Below, one piece after another: positions 1 to 6,680 of a stretch of DNA of 23,335 nt; position 1 is the first letter of the stretch; every line of letters begins with the position of its first letter. The notes under the pieces are model-generated. The model was given only the letters and a program-made list of their open reading frames with translations, was not told the origin of the DNA and searched no databases. The stretch is from a virus, in the IMG/VR virus record IMGVR_UViG_3300008448_000672, positions 1 to 23,335 of that record. One strand, written 5' to 3'. A program made the position numbers and the translations under genes.

Positions 1-2
1 CA

Positions 3-926
3 AATTTTAAACTAATGACCAACCTTACTAAATTAGGTTACTCTGTAATGACAAATAAGATTCCTGCCAATGTAGAAATCAACTTTATTCAACCACACCA
101 CTATCAATTCTTTGACGACAAGTCACTTAAGATTGGATACACCCCTTGGGAGTCTACAATGCTTCCCACCAACGAAGGAGACTGGATTGAGCCAATGCTT
201 GGCTGCGATGAAATCTGGGCACCTAATCAATTTACCAAAAATGTTTTTGAAGATCACGGAATTAAAGACGTAAAGGTTTTTCATCACGGAATTGATGATA
301 CTTTCTCGCCAAGAGGAAGATCTCTAAACTATAAACTCAGGTTTTTACATGTAGGCCACCCTGCCCTACGAAAAGGCCTTACAGAGACCGTAGAAGCCTT
401 TCTAGACCTATTTGCAGGCAACAATGACGTAGAGTTAGTAATTAAGGGCTACAAGAATTCAGACAAGCATTATCCTCTTCCAGAGGCTTGCTACACAGAG
501 CCAAATATTAAAGTAATTTTAAGTAATCTTAACTATACAGAGATGGCAGACTTATATGCTTCTTGCCACGTAATGCTTTATCCATCTTGGGGTGAAGGAT
601 TTGGTTTAATGCCACTTCAGGCAATGGCTACAGGAATGCCAGCAATCTTTACATCTGGTTGGGCAGACTATCAATACCTTGCAGATGACTTGGCTATTAA
701 ATCAGAACTGTCTATGCATCCTTGGCAAGAGACTCATCCAGGTATGATGTTTAAACCAGACATGACAGACTTCAAAGAAAAGATCATGATGGTATACAAC
801 AATCCACAACAGTATTTAAGTGAGTTTGAAATTAAATCTCATGAGATTCATAGAGACTGGTCTTGGTCTACAAAGGTCGATAAGTTCTTTACAGAATTTA
901 CCGAACGAAATCACTTATCAAAGTAA
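3..926 (+). CDS. Glycosyltransferase, GT-B fold, family 4-like (5' end outside window)
   Basis: Transfers a sugar from an activated donor; the acceptor (host wall, virion protein or modified DNA) cannot be told from sequence. The frame is open to the left edge, and the first ATG (position 15) has no Shine-Dalgarno and lacks the usual N-terminal Rossmann start, so the true start is probably upstream. Residues counted from that ATG: an FHHGID segment near 89-94 (inter-domain start of the C-terminal Rossmann lobe), a GHPALRKG phosphate-binding loop with R119/K120, and the donor-site motif EGFGLMPLQA at 194-203. The usual EX7E pair is E194...Q202, so the second acidic residue is Gln. The C-terminal lobe is complete and ends with a helical tail. 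The last 16 bases overlap the convergent minus-strand lysozyme gene. The family call is firm; substrate and role are unknown. Confidence 0.88.
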   Translation, partial: NFKLMTNLTKLGYSVMTNKIPANVEINFIQPHHYQFFDDKSLKIGYTPWESTMLPTNEGDWIEPMLGCDEIWAPNQFTKNVFEDHGIKDVKVFHHGIDDTFSPRGRSLNYKLRFLHVGHPALRKGLTETVEAFLDLFAGNNDVELVIKGYKNSDKHYPLPEACYTEPNIKVILSNLNYTEMADLYASCHVMLYPSWGEGFGLMPLQAMATGMPAIFTSGWADYQYLADDLAIKSELSMHPWQETHPGMMFKPDMTDFKEKIMMVYNNPQQYLSEFEIKSHEIHRDWSWSTKVDKFFTEFTERNHLSK

Positions 927-1450
927 TTAGGATAATCTTTGTAGAACTCCATTGCTCTAGGGGTAAGACCTTTCCATGAGGACCAGTCTTCACCACCACG
1001 ACTCATCTTGTATGCAATTTCAGCATTAAGGTAAGGGTTGAACAAATCAGAGTTTTTCTCTAAGTCATAACGATCACGACGATCAGGACCTAGATCTCCA
1101 ATCATATTTATCTGAAAAATTCCATAAGACTGATCACCAGTACTAAGGTCCCCATTGAATGCATTTGGTCGTCCATTAGACTCTCTCATTGCAATGGCCC
1201 AAGCCTCACGCAAGTTGTTTCCCTTAAATCCAGCATCCTTTAATACTGACAATAATTGGGCAGGTGTGAGTTGTTTAGAATTGATGACCTGATCACGTAG
1301 TTGCTTTTCAGATCTTGCGATATCAGTTTGGACAGTAGTCGCTGCTACTGCTCTTGACGATATATAACCTCTCTCTGTGATATTTACAATTGCTAATATA
1401 AGAAAAATATATCCAACAATTATAAATATTCTTTGATATTTATAAATCAT
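911..1450 (-). CDS. Membrane-anchored lytic transglycosylase/lysozyme-like protein (SLT fold)
   Basis: Probable peptidoglycan-cleaving enzyme of 179 residues. A positively charged start (KYQR) is followed by one hydrophobic segment at about residues 8-23, so it is a signal-anchor or secreted protein. A coiled linker (about 40-75) leads to a lysozyme-like domain: AMRESNG at 87-93 with likely catalytic Glu90, then SYGIFQIN at 108-115, and a closing NPYLNAEIAY...DWSSWKG segment at 138-161. These match the E-S-x-G / GxFQI / A-x-x-Y pattern of soluble lytic transglycosylase and goose-type lysozyme folds. It lies 15 bases downstream of the zinc protein gene and probably shares its promoter. No clear Shine-Dalgarno precedes ATG 1450. 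Role could be lysis, entry, or a carried host-benefit (moron) gene; the opposite orientation to all structural genes favours an independently expressed unit. Confidence 0.82.
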   Translation of the reverse strand: MIYKYQRIFIIVGYIFLILAIVNITERGYISSRAVAATTVQTDIARSEKQLRDQVINSKQLTPAQLLSVLKDAGFKGNNLREAWAIAMRESNGRPNAFNGDLSTGDQSYGIFQINMIGDLGPDRRDRYDLEKNSDLFNPYLNAEIAYKMSRGGEDWSSWKGLTPRAMEFYKDYPNYFDK

Positions 1451-1465
1451 AATAATTAAAGTCTA

Positions 1466-1702
1466 TCAGAGGGTTTTAAATATGTCAAGTTGAGAAAATA
1501 TAAACTTAGTTAAATTCTGACCTAAGCGTAACTTTGTCTCACATGCTAGACAGTAAAAATAGGACATTTGTGACTTTTCATCATACTGACTTACCATTGG
1601 CATGTGATCTTGATCTAGAGGACATAATATAGGCTTAGTCACTCCTAGTTCAACTAGTTTTAAATATTTGTGCACTTCTTGAATTGTTAAATCTCTATTC
1701 AT
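1466..1702 (-). CDS. Small zinc-binding protein, function unknown
   Basis: A 78-residue protein starting at ATG 1702, chosen because AGGAGGT lies 4 bases before it on the minus strand and because the promoter here predicts a transcript start near 1735, which excludes the longer in-frame start at 1735. Residues C27 and H33 (CPLDQDH) and C51/C54 (CLAC) form a plausible single zinc site of C-x5-H...C-x2-C type, with a central YFYC strand. An N-terminal helix (about 4-20) and a C-terminal helix (about 62-74) flank it. Small proteins with this CPLD..H / YC..C layout are, as far as I recall, common in actinophage genomes, but no function is known to me. It is the first gene of the minus-strand unit with the lysozyme-like gene. 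Confidence 0.72.
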   Translation of the reverse strand: MNRDLTIQEVHKYLKLVELGVTKPILCPLDQDHMPMVSQYDEKSQMSYFYCLACETKLRLGQNLTKFIFSQLDIFKTL

Positions 1703-1720
1703 CTTACCTCCTGAGTTAAT

Positions 1721-1749
1721 TTGCCCACGAACCATACATGTAGTATACT
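1721..1749 (+). promoter_or_regulatory. Sigma-70-type promoter for the ribonucleotide reductase gene
   Basis: On the + strand: -35 TTGCCC (1721-1726), a 17-base spacer, and -10 TATACT (1744-1749). The -10 overlaps the minus-strand -10 because the core TAGTATACTA (1741-1750) is a perfect palindrome. The predicted start is near 1756, giving a leader of about 56 bases to ATG 1812. Confidence 0.55.
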
Positions 1750-1770
1750 AGGCTTACCTCCAAATTTCAA
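1742..1770 (-). promoter_or_regulatory. Sigma-70-type promoter for the minus-strand zinc protein/lysozyme unit
   Basis: On the minus strand: -35 TTGAAA (1770-1765), a 17-base spacer, and -10 TATACT (1747-1742). Each box matches the consensus at 5 of 6 positions. The predicted transcript start is near 1735, giving a leader of about 33 bases containing the AGGAGGT site before ATG 1702. Confidence 0.68.
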
Positions 1771-1777
1771 GGAGGTA
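1755..1777. repeat. Inverted repeat TACCTCC-N9-GGAGGTA between divergent genes
   Basis: Two 7-base arms (1755-1761 and 1771-1777) pair perfectly across a 9-base centre. The centre contains the -35 box of the minus-strand promoter, and the left arm begins at the predicted + strand transcript start, so it could be an operator or a 5'-terminal RNA hairpin. The right arm is a Shine-Dalgarno-like sequence with no start codon at a usable distance. Sequence is certain; function is inferred. Confidence 0.5.
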
Positions 1778-1811
1778 TTTTTAACTACAAATACGAAAAG
1801 GAGACAGTCAT

Positions 1812-3740
1812 ATGTCAATTAGTTTGCCAACCGCATACCAACAAGTAATTCACAAGACTCGCTATGCGAGATGGAATGAGGAGGAAGGCAGACGAGAAGA
1901 TTGGCATGAGACAGTCGACAGATACGTAGACTATATGTTTGATGCCTTGAAGCGTCATAATGAATTTGAAACCGACTCTTCAGTAATTGAAGAGATCCGT
2001 AGTGCAATTCTTGATACAAAGGTAATGCCGTCAATGCGTGGCTTTATGACTGCTGGAGCAGCATTAGAAAGAGATAACGTTTGCCTTTACAACTGTGCTT
2101 ACTTACCAGTTGACTCACTTCGTTCTTTTGACGAAGCAATGTATATTTTAATGTGTGGAACAGGTGTTGGATATTCCGTTGAATCACAATACGTAAATCA
2201 ACTACCAGTTATTAACGAACACTTTGAAAAAACAAATACAACAATTGTTGTAGAAGACTCTAAAAGTGGTTGGGCAAAGGCACTTAAGGAACTTATTGCT
2301 TTGTTGTATCAGGGACAAATTCCAACTTGGGATATGTCAAAGGTTAGACCAGTTGGTTCTCGTTTAAAAACTTTTGGTGGACGTGCATCTGGTCCAGATC
2401 CACTTCATCGTCTATTTACTTTTTCAGTTGAAACAATTAGCAATGCAAAGGGAAGAAAGTTAACTCCAATTGAAGCACATGACATTATGTGTAAGATTGC
2501 AGAAGTTGTAGTTGTCGGTGGAGTTCGTCGTTCAGCAATGATTTCTCTTTCTGATTTAAATGATAGAACTATGGCAGGTGCAAAGTCAGGTTCTTGGTGG
2601 GAGTACAGTGCACAACGTGCTCTTGCAAATAACTCAGCAGTGTATTCAACAAAACCAACTATGGATGTTTTTATTGCAGAGTGGAAATCTCTGTATGATT
2701 CAAAGTCAGGAGAGCGAGGAATCTTTTCTCGTGAAGCAGCACAAAGAGTTGCAGCAAAAAATGGAAGAAGAGAATCAGAAGTTGACTTTGGAACAAACCC
2801 ATGTTCAGAAATTATTCTTCGTCCATACGAGTTCTGTAACCTAACAGAAGTTGTTGTTCGTGAAAACGATACACTAGAAGAACTAAAAGAAAAAATTAGA
2901 CTTGCAACAATTCTTGGAACTGTACAGTCTACCTTTACAAGATTTAAGTACCTAAGAAAGATTTGGTCTGATAACTGCAATGAAGAAAGACTTCTCGGAG
3001 TTTCTTTAACTGGACAGTTTAGCCATCCAACACTTAACGGTACAAATGGAATGGCAGAACTTGAAAAGTGGCTTACAGAACTTCGTGAGTATTCAGTTGA
3101 AGTAAATAAGGAATGGGCAGCAAAGATTGGTATTCCACAGTCAGCAGCAATTACTTGCGTTAAGCCTTCTGGAACAGTTTCTCAGTTGGTTAACTGTGCT
3201 TCAGGAATGCACCCTTGGCATAGCCAGTTCTATGCTCGTACAATTCGTGGAGACAACAAAGATCCAATTACATCTATGCTAAAAGACATGGGTGTAAAAG
3301 CAGAGCCAGACGTTATGAAGCCAAACGACACAACAGTCTTTACTTTTCCAATTAAGGCACCAGAAGGATCTCTTGTTAGAGAAGATCTAACTGCAATTAA
3401 GCATTTGGAACTTTGGTTGGCTTATCAAAGACACTGGGCAGAGCACAAACCATCTATCACCGTATCAGTAAAAGAAAGTGAATGGATGGCTGTAGGTGCT
3501 TGGGTATATGAGCACATTGATGAAATGTCTGGTGTATCTTTCTTGCCTTATTCAGAACACACATACCAGCAAGCACCATACACAACAATTACAGAAGAGC
3601 AGTATGAGGCATTAGTTGCTAATACACCACACACCCTTGACTGGAATTGGTTAAAGATGTATGAGACATCAGATATGACAACAGGTTCCCAAGAACTTGC
3701 ATGCGTAGCAGGTGCCTGTGATATTTCTGACATAAAGTGA
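1812..3740 (+). CDS. Adenosylcobalamin-dependent ribonucleoside-triphosphate reductase (class II, monomeric type)
   Basis: Reduces ribonucleotides to deoxyribonucleotides for phage DNA synthesis, using vitamin B12 coenzyme. The 642 residues carry the class II RTPR signature. C95 (LYNCAYLP) corresponds to C119 of the Lactobacillus leichmannii enzyme. N329-P-C331-S-E333 and C342 reproduce its N406/C408/E410 and C419 with identical spacing, so thiyl Cys, active-site Asn/Glu and redox partner are present. The GSRLKTFGGRASGP loop is at 182-194. The C-terminal CVAGAC (631-636) matches the C-x4-C shuttle pair (C731/C736). It is about 100 residues shorter than the 739-residue L. leichmannii protein. 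GGAG at 1800-1803 lies 8 bases before ATG 1812. No thioredoxin or glutaredoxin gene is adjacent, so host reductants are presumably used. The TGA stop forms the TG of the next gene's extended -10. Confidence 0.96.
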   Translation: MSISLPTAYQQVIHKTRYARWNEEEGRREDWHETVDRYVDYMFDALKRHNEFETDSSVIEEIRSAILDTKVMPSMRGFMTAGAALERDNVCLYNCAYLPVDSLRSFDEAMYILMCGTGVGYSVESQYVNQLPVINEHFEKTNTTIVVEDSKSGWAKALKELIALLYQGQIPTWDMSKVRPVGSRLKTFGGRASGPDPLHRLFTFSVETISNAKGRKLTPIEAHDIMCKIAEVVVVGGVRRSAMISLSDLNDRTMAGAKSGSWWEYSAQRALANNSAVYSTKPTMDVFIAEWKSLYDSKSGERGIFSREAAQRVAAKNGRRESEVDFGTNPCSEIILRPYEFCNLTEVVVRENDTLEELKEKIRLATILGTVQSTFTRFKYLRKIWSDNCNEERLLGVSLTGQFSHPTLNGTNGMAELEKWLTELREYSVEVNKEWAAKIGIPQSAAITCVKPSGTVSQLVNCASGMHPWHSQFYARTIRGDNKDPITSMLKDMGVKAEPDVMKPNDTTVFTFPIKAPEGSLVREDLTAIKHLELWLAYQRHWAEHKPSITVSVKESEWMAVGAWVYEHIDEMSGVSFLPYSEHTYQQAPYTTITEEQYEALVANTPHTLDWNWLKMYETSDMTTGSQELACVAGACDISDIK

Positions 3741-3746
3741 TATAAT
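3738..3746 (+). promoter_or_regulatory. Extended -10 promoter (TGATATAAT) giving a leaderless or near-leaderless transcript
   Basis: A perfect TATAAT (3741-3746) is preceded by TGA (extended -10). No good -35 is visible. The expected transcript start (3753-3755) coincides with ATG 3755, which has no Shine-Dalgarno. The TG comes from the reductase stop codon. Confidence 0.6.
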
Positions 3747-3754
3747 TAAAAGAT

Positions 3755-6274
3755 ATGAGATACACTGACCTAATTCAAAAAGATGGTCCATTGGCTGTCT
3801 GGTCATTGGATGAAAATTTGTCTGGTGCAACTGGAGATGTAGTTGCTAAGTCGTCAGTGTCTTATGGAACAAGCACCTCTTTTGATGGTCAATATAAATA
3901 TAACTCTGGACTAAAAGTAGAAAACAAAGGACTACCTCTCGTTTTAGGTGGAATGCATGCCTCTTACCTTAAAGACAATGGGACTAGCCCTTCTTTGGTT
4001 TTACCAAGAGGAAATGCCTTTAATCAAAAGTCCACCGTCCTTCCTTCAACAATTGAGTTTTGGCTTTCAATCAACAACTCAACAAACTCAGAGTATAAGG
4101 TTATGGGTGTAAGCGAGTCTTCTACTTTTGGAGTTTATGTTTATAAAAACTACATTCTTTTAAAGGCTACCGATTCATATTTTACTGGAATTAAGGTAGA
4201 CTCTTGGGCTTATCAAAAGCATATTGCTGTTACGTACAAGAATGATGCTTTCTATCTTTATGTAAATGGTGAAGTTGCAAGTTTTTATATTGAAAAAGAT
4301 GCATTGATCACTGCAGGGCTTTCTTCTGGTAACTTTAACTTTTATGGACACGACGAACTAGGCTATGTTGCTATTGATGCCCCTGCTATATACTTGCAAG
4401 AATATTCTTCTGTTGTAGCAAAAAGACATTTTGCTTATGGCCTAGCATACAAGGTTCCACACAACCTATTTGCTAACTATGGAGCATCTTACCAACAGTT
4501 TGAAGGAACTTATGAAACACCTATCAATGCTATTAATATCCCAAGTACAGCCTCAATTACAAATCTAAAGTTTGATGGAATTATTAAAACCGAAAAAGGA
4601 CTTCAATTAGACGATGGTGTCTTTGTCAACTATACCCACCCATCTAACGCAGCAACTCAAGATGCATTTTACTTTAGCCATGAAAAAAACAACTATTTAG
4701 ATTTAGTAAACTTTGGAAGACTTACAGATGGGTCTGGATTGTTAGGAATAAAATTAACTACTACTGCTACCCCCTCAACAGATCAAGTCATTCTAGACCT
4801 CAACGAACAAAATAAAAAGATTCAGGTTGTATACTCAGGAACTAATTTTTATATTAGACAGTACCAGCAAAAACTTGCCAATAGCCCAACTAAGTATGCT
4901 CAGGTAACATTAAAAACAGGAGTTTCCGTAGGAACAACTTATAGAATTTTGTTTGGTGTTGTAGACGGATTGTATTATGCAAGCATTGATAATGTTATTG
5001 TTGATACCTCTAGCCTAGAAGCAGCAAACATATTAACTGATAGTGTTATAGCCTTGGTTGGTGCTCAATATACAGGAATTAGCGTTTTAGACAATTATGA
5101 AAATCAACTAGAGGCAGCAAAGGTTCATTTTGTCAATATAATCCAAAACTCACAAGAGATCAAGTATGTTGTAGACGCCTTCGGTGTGTTTGCTGACGAG
5201 TTTGATTCTTATTATAAAACTGGAATGATTTATTTTGATAAATACGTAAAGGTTAAAAAGAAGGGCTATGCATCAATTAACATTCCTTTAGAGACCTTTG
5301 GCAAGAACGTATTTTCAACGGTTAATAAAAAAAGAGCATCTCAACTTGTTATTGGTCATAGTTATCCAAAAGTAACCAACCCAGAAGTTGTCATTAAATC
5401 ATCTTTAATTTCTTCATCTGCAATTATAGAGACAAGCCATGTAGAAGAACTATCAACGATTGATGTGTCAGGTATTGATGACTTAACAGGGTACCTTTTA
5501 AACATAGACTTGGTAATTGACTCTCAGGATTCCTCAAAGTTTCCACCAGTTTTAAAGTACATATCGGTTGAGTCAAGAGGCTTTGATAAGAATGAAGATG
5601 GAGTCCTAGAAACTAGGTTTGCTGGATTTGATAAGACAATTGAACTTACTTCAAATGATGGATTATCTTTTATTGCCGAAAAGGTATACTCTCCAATCCT
5701 TCTTGGAACATTCTCTGGAATTAACGTTAGGGGAACTGGTGTGTCAACAACCTACAGAAGTATTCCTGCCAACTCAGATCCATTAGTCAACAACGGCCTA
5801 AAAACAATCTCATTTTTTGCTAGAACGGATTCAGATGATAACGAAAAGATCATTTCTTGGACCACCGTGGCAGGGACTACAGCCCCTACTTCCGTAGACC
5901 TATATGTTGATGGGGTATTTTCAAGTACTATTACTTTTGGGGCAAACAAGTATCTAACTAAGTCACAACTAACATTAGAAAAGTACGTTTGGAAGCATAT
6001 TACTCTAGTCTTTAATTCTCCAATGACCGTCGTCAATACAGCAGGTGCCTTTGATGGTCCAGTATTAACCTTTGGTGATTCTTCTGGTGGAAGCAACTGC
6101 TTAATCCAGCACCTTGCCACATACTCTCAAGATATCAGTTCAAGTTTAATTAATCAAACATACAAGTCTTTTGTTGGCAATAATATTATTAGTGGCACGG
6201 TTGGCGAGAGAGTAACTCTGTCTGAGCCAGTCTCTGGCGTGACAATTCTTCAATACAACTGGATTACTGCATAG
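3755..6274 (+). CDS. LamG/concanavalin-like multidomain protein, probable minor virion (tail tip/fibre) protein
   Basis: An 839-residue, beta-rich protein without a signal peptide or membrane segment. A LamG-like jelly-roll is visible at about residues 60-215: STIEFWLSI near 97-105, then W-x-H-I-A-V-T-Y and a FYLYVNGEVASFY strand pair. A second, weaker one spans about 270-450 (KLTTTATPSTDQVILDL, YRILFGVVDG, YASIDNV). A third lies near 665-830 (NGLKTISFFART, VDLYVDGVFSS, YVWKHITLVFN). These folds commonly bind glycans, so host-surface attachment is a reasonable inference. A related tail protein begins at the right end of the window. Location between the reductase and the head genes is unusual for a tail protein. 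The start has no Shine-Dalgarno and follows directly on a consensus -10. An alternative is a head fibre or decoration protein. Confidence 0.72.
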   Translation: MRYTDLIQKDGPLAVWSLDENLSGATGDVVAKSSVSYGTSTSFDGQYKYNSGLKVENKGLPLVLGGMHASYLKDNGTSPSLVLPRGNAFNQKSTVLPSTIEFWLSINNSTNSEYKVMGVSESSTFGVYVYKNYILLKATDSYFTGIKVDSWAYQKHIAVTYKNDAFYLYVNGEVASFYIEKDALITAGLSSGNFNFYGHDELGYVAIDAPAIYLQEYSSVVAKRHFAYGLAYKVPHNLFANYGASYQQFEGTYETPINAINIPSTASITNLKFDGIIKTEKGLQLDDGVFVNYTHPSNAATQDAFYFSHEKNNYLDLVNFGRLTDGSGLLGIKLTTTATPSTDQVILDLNEQNKKIQVVYSGTNFYIRQYQQKLANSPTKYAQVTLKTGVSVGTTYRILFGVVDGLYYASIDNVIVDTSSLEAANILTDSVIALVGAQYTGISVLDNYENQLEAAKVHFVNIIQNSQEIKYVVDAFGVFADEFDSYYKTGMIYFDKYVKVKKKGYASINIPLETFGKNVFSTVNKKRASQLVIGHSYPKVTNPEVVIKSSLISSSAIIETSHVEELSTIDVSGIDDLTGYLLNIDLVIDSQDSSKFPPVLKYISVESRGFDKNEDGVLETRFAGFDKTIELTSNDGLSFIAEKVYSPILLGTFSGINVRGTGVSTTYRSIPANSDPLVNNGLKTISFFARTDSDDNEKIISWTTVAGTTAPTSVDLYVDGVFSSTITFGANKYLTKSQLTLEKYVWKHITLVFNSPMTVVNTAGAFDGPVLTFGDSSGGSNCLIQHLATYSQDISSSLINQTYKSFVGNNIISGTVGERVTLSEPVSGVTILQYNWITA

Positions 6275-6280
6275 CAGTGG

Positions 6281-6298
6281 CATAAAAAACGTTTTATG
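6281..6298. repeat. Weak AT-rich hairpin upstream of the 6324 gene
   Basis: CATAAAA (6281-6287) pairs with TTTTATG (6292-6298) around a 4-base loop. It lies just after the LamG gene and across the -35 region of the next promoter, so it could be a weak terminator or an operator. It has no GC-rich stem and no clean T tract. Confidence 0.3.
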
Positions 6299-6308
6299 TT
6301 GATATAGA

Positions 6309-6317
6309 TGGTATACT
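6309..6317 (+). promoter_or_regulatory. Extended -10 promoter (TGGTATACT) placing the start at ATG 6324
   Basis: TATACT (6312-6317) is preceded by TGG. Counting the last T as -7 puts +1 exactly on the A of ATG 6324. No -35 and no Shine-Dalgarno are seen. This is the same architecture as upstream of 3755. Confidence 0.6.
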
Positions 6318-6323
6318 GATTGC

Positions 6324-6680
6324 ATGACTAGAATTGAAGGCAAAGGCCCAAGGAACTTAAAAGTACGTCAGGTTCGTGAGAACACTGATATTGGAGTGTA
6401 TGTTTGGGAACTTCCAGGTGGATCGTATTTTTCTGACGGAGATGGAAACTTTTTAAGCATTGCCTCCCGTGAGTACGACCTTAATAAGATTAAGAATATT
6501 ACAGACGCTGCAAGGCACTATGGACAACCAGAAGGCAAAGCAGTATTTCTTGCAGGTGCAGGAAAGGTTTCAGATGCAGAGTATGCAGAAGATCTAGAAA
6601 GAATGAATGCAGGGTTAACTCCATACGGAGATGTTGGAGCATGGAGGGATGAAGCAAATGCAAGAAAACGAGGACTTTAA
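6324..6680 (+). CDS. Conserved-looking small protein of unknown function, upstream of portal
   Basis: I do not recognise the function. The 118-residue soluble protein has a beta-rich N-terminal half (VYVWELPGGSYFSDGDGNFLSI, residues 27-48) and a helical C-terminal half ending in a basic ANARKRGL tail. A DAEYAEDLERMNAGLTPYGD segment at 83-102 looks amphipathic. No cysteines, membrane segments or catalytic motif stand out. The gene overlaps the portal gene by 23 bases if portal starts at 6658, so the two are probably translationally coupled and the protein likely serves packaging or head assembly. It is too small and lacks the DNA-binding helix-turn-helix expected of a small terminase, although this cannot be excluded. 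Confidence 0.7.
   Translation: MTRIEGKGPRNLKVRQVRENTDIGVYVWELPGGSYFSDGDGNFLSIASREYDLNKIKNITDAARHYGQPEGKAVFLAGAGKVSDAEYAEDLERMNAGLTPYGDVGAWRDEANARKRGL

Noticed and set aside
911-940. Terminator between the convergent glycosyltransferase and lysozyme genes
   Set aside because: The genes overlap by 16 bases and no stem with a T tract is visible.
1703-1735. Longer start (ATG 1735) for the zinc-binding protein
   Set aside because: It coincides with the predicted transcript start and has no ribosome site, while ATG 1702 has AGGAGGT at ideal spacing.
2405-2980. 191-codon minus-strand open frame
   Set aside because: Antisense to the highly conserved catalytic region of the reductase; sequence is not protein-like and has no ribosome site.
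6299-6317. TTGATA as -35 for the 6324 promoter
   Set aside because: Only 7 bases from the -10; the extended TG motif explains activity better.
6631-6657. Upstream portal starts at 6631 and 6649
   Set aside because: 6631 has no site in range and 6649 abuts the GGAGGG; 6658 is at proper spacing from it.
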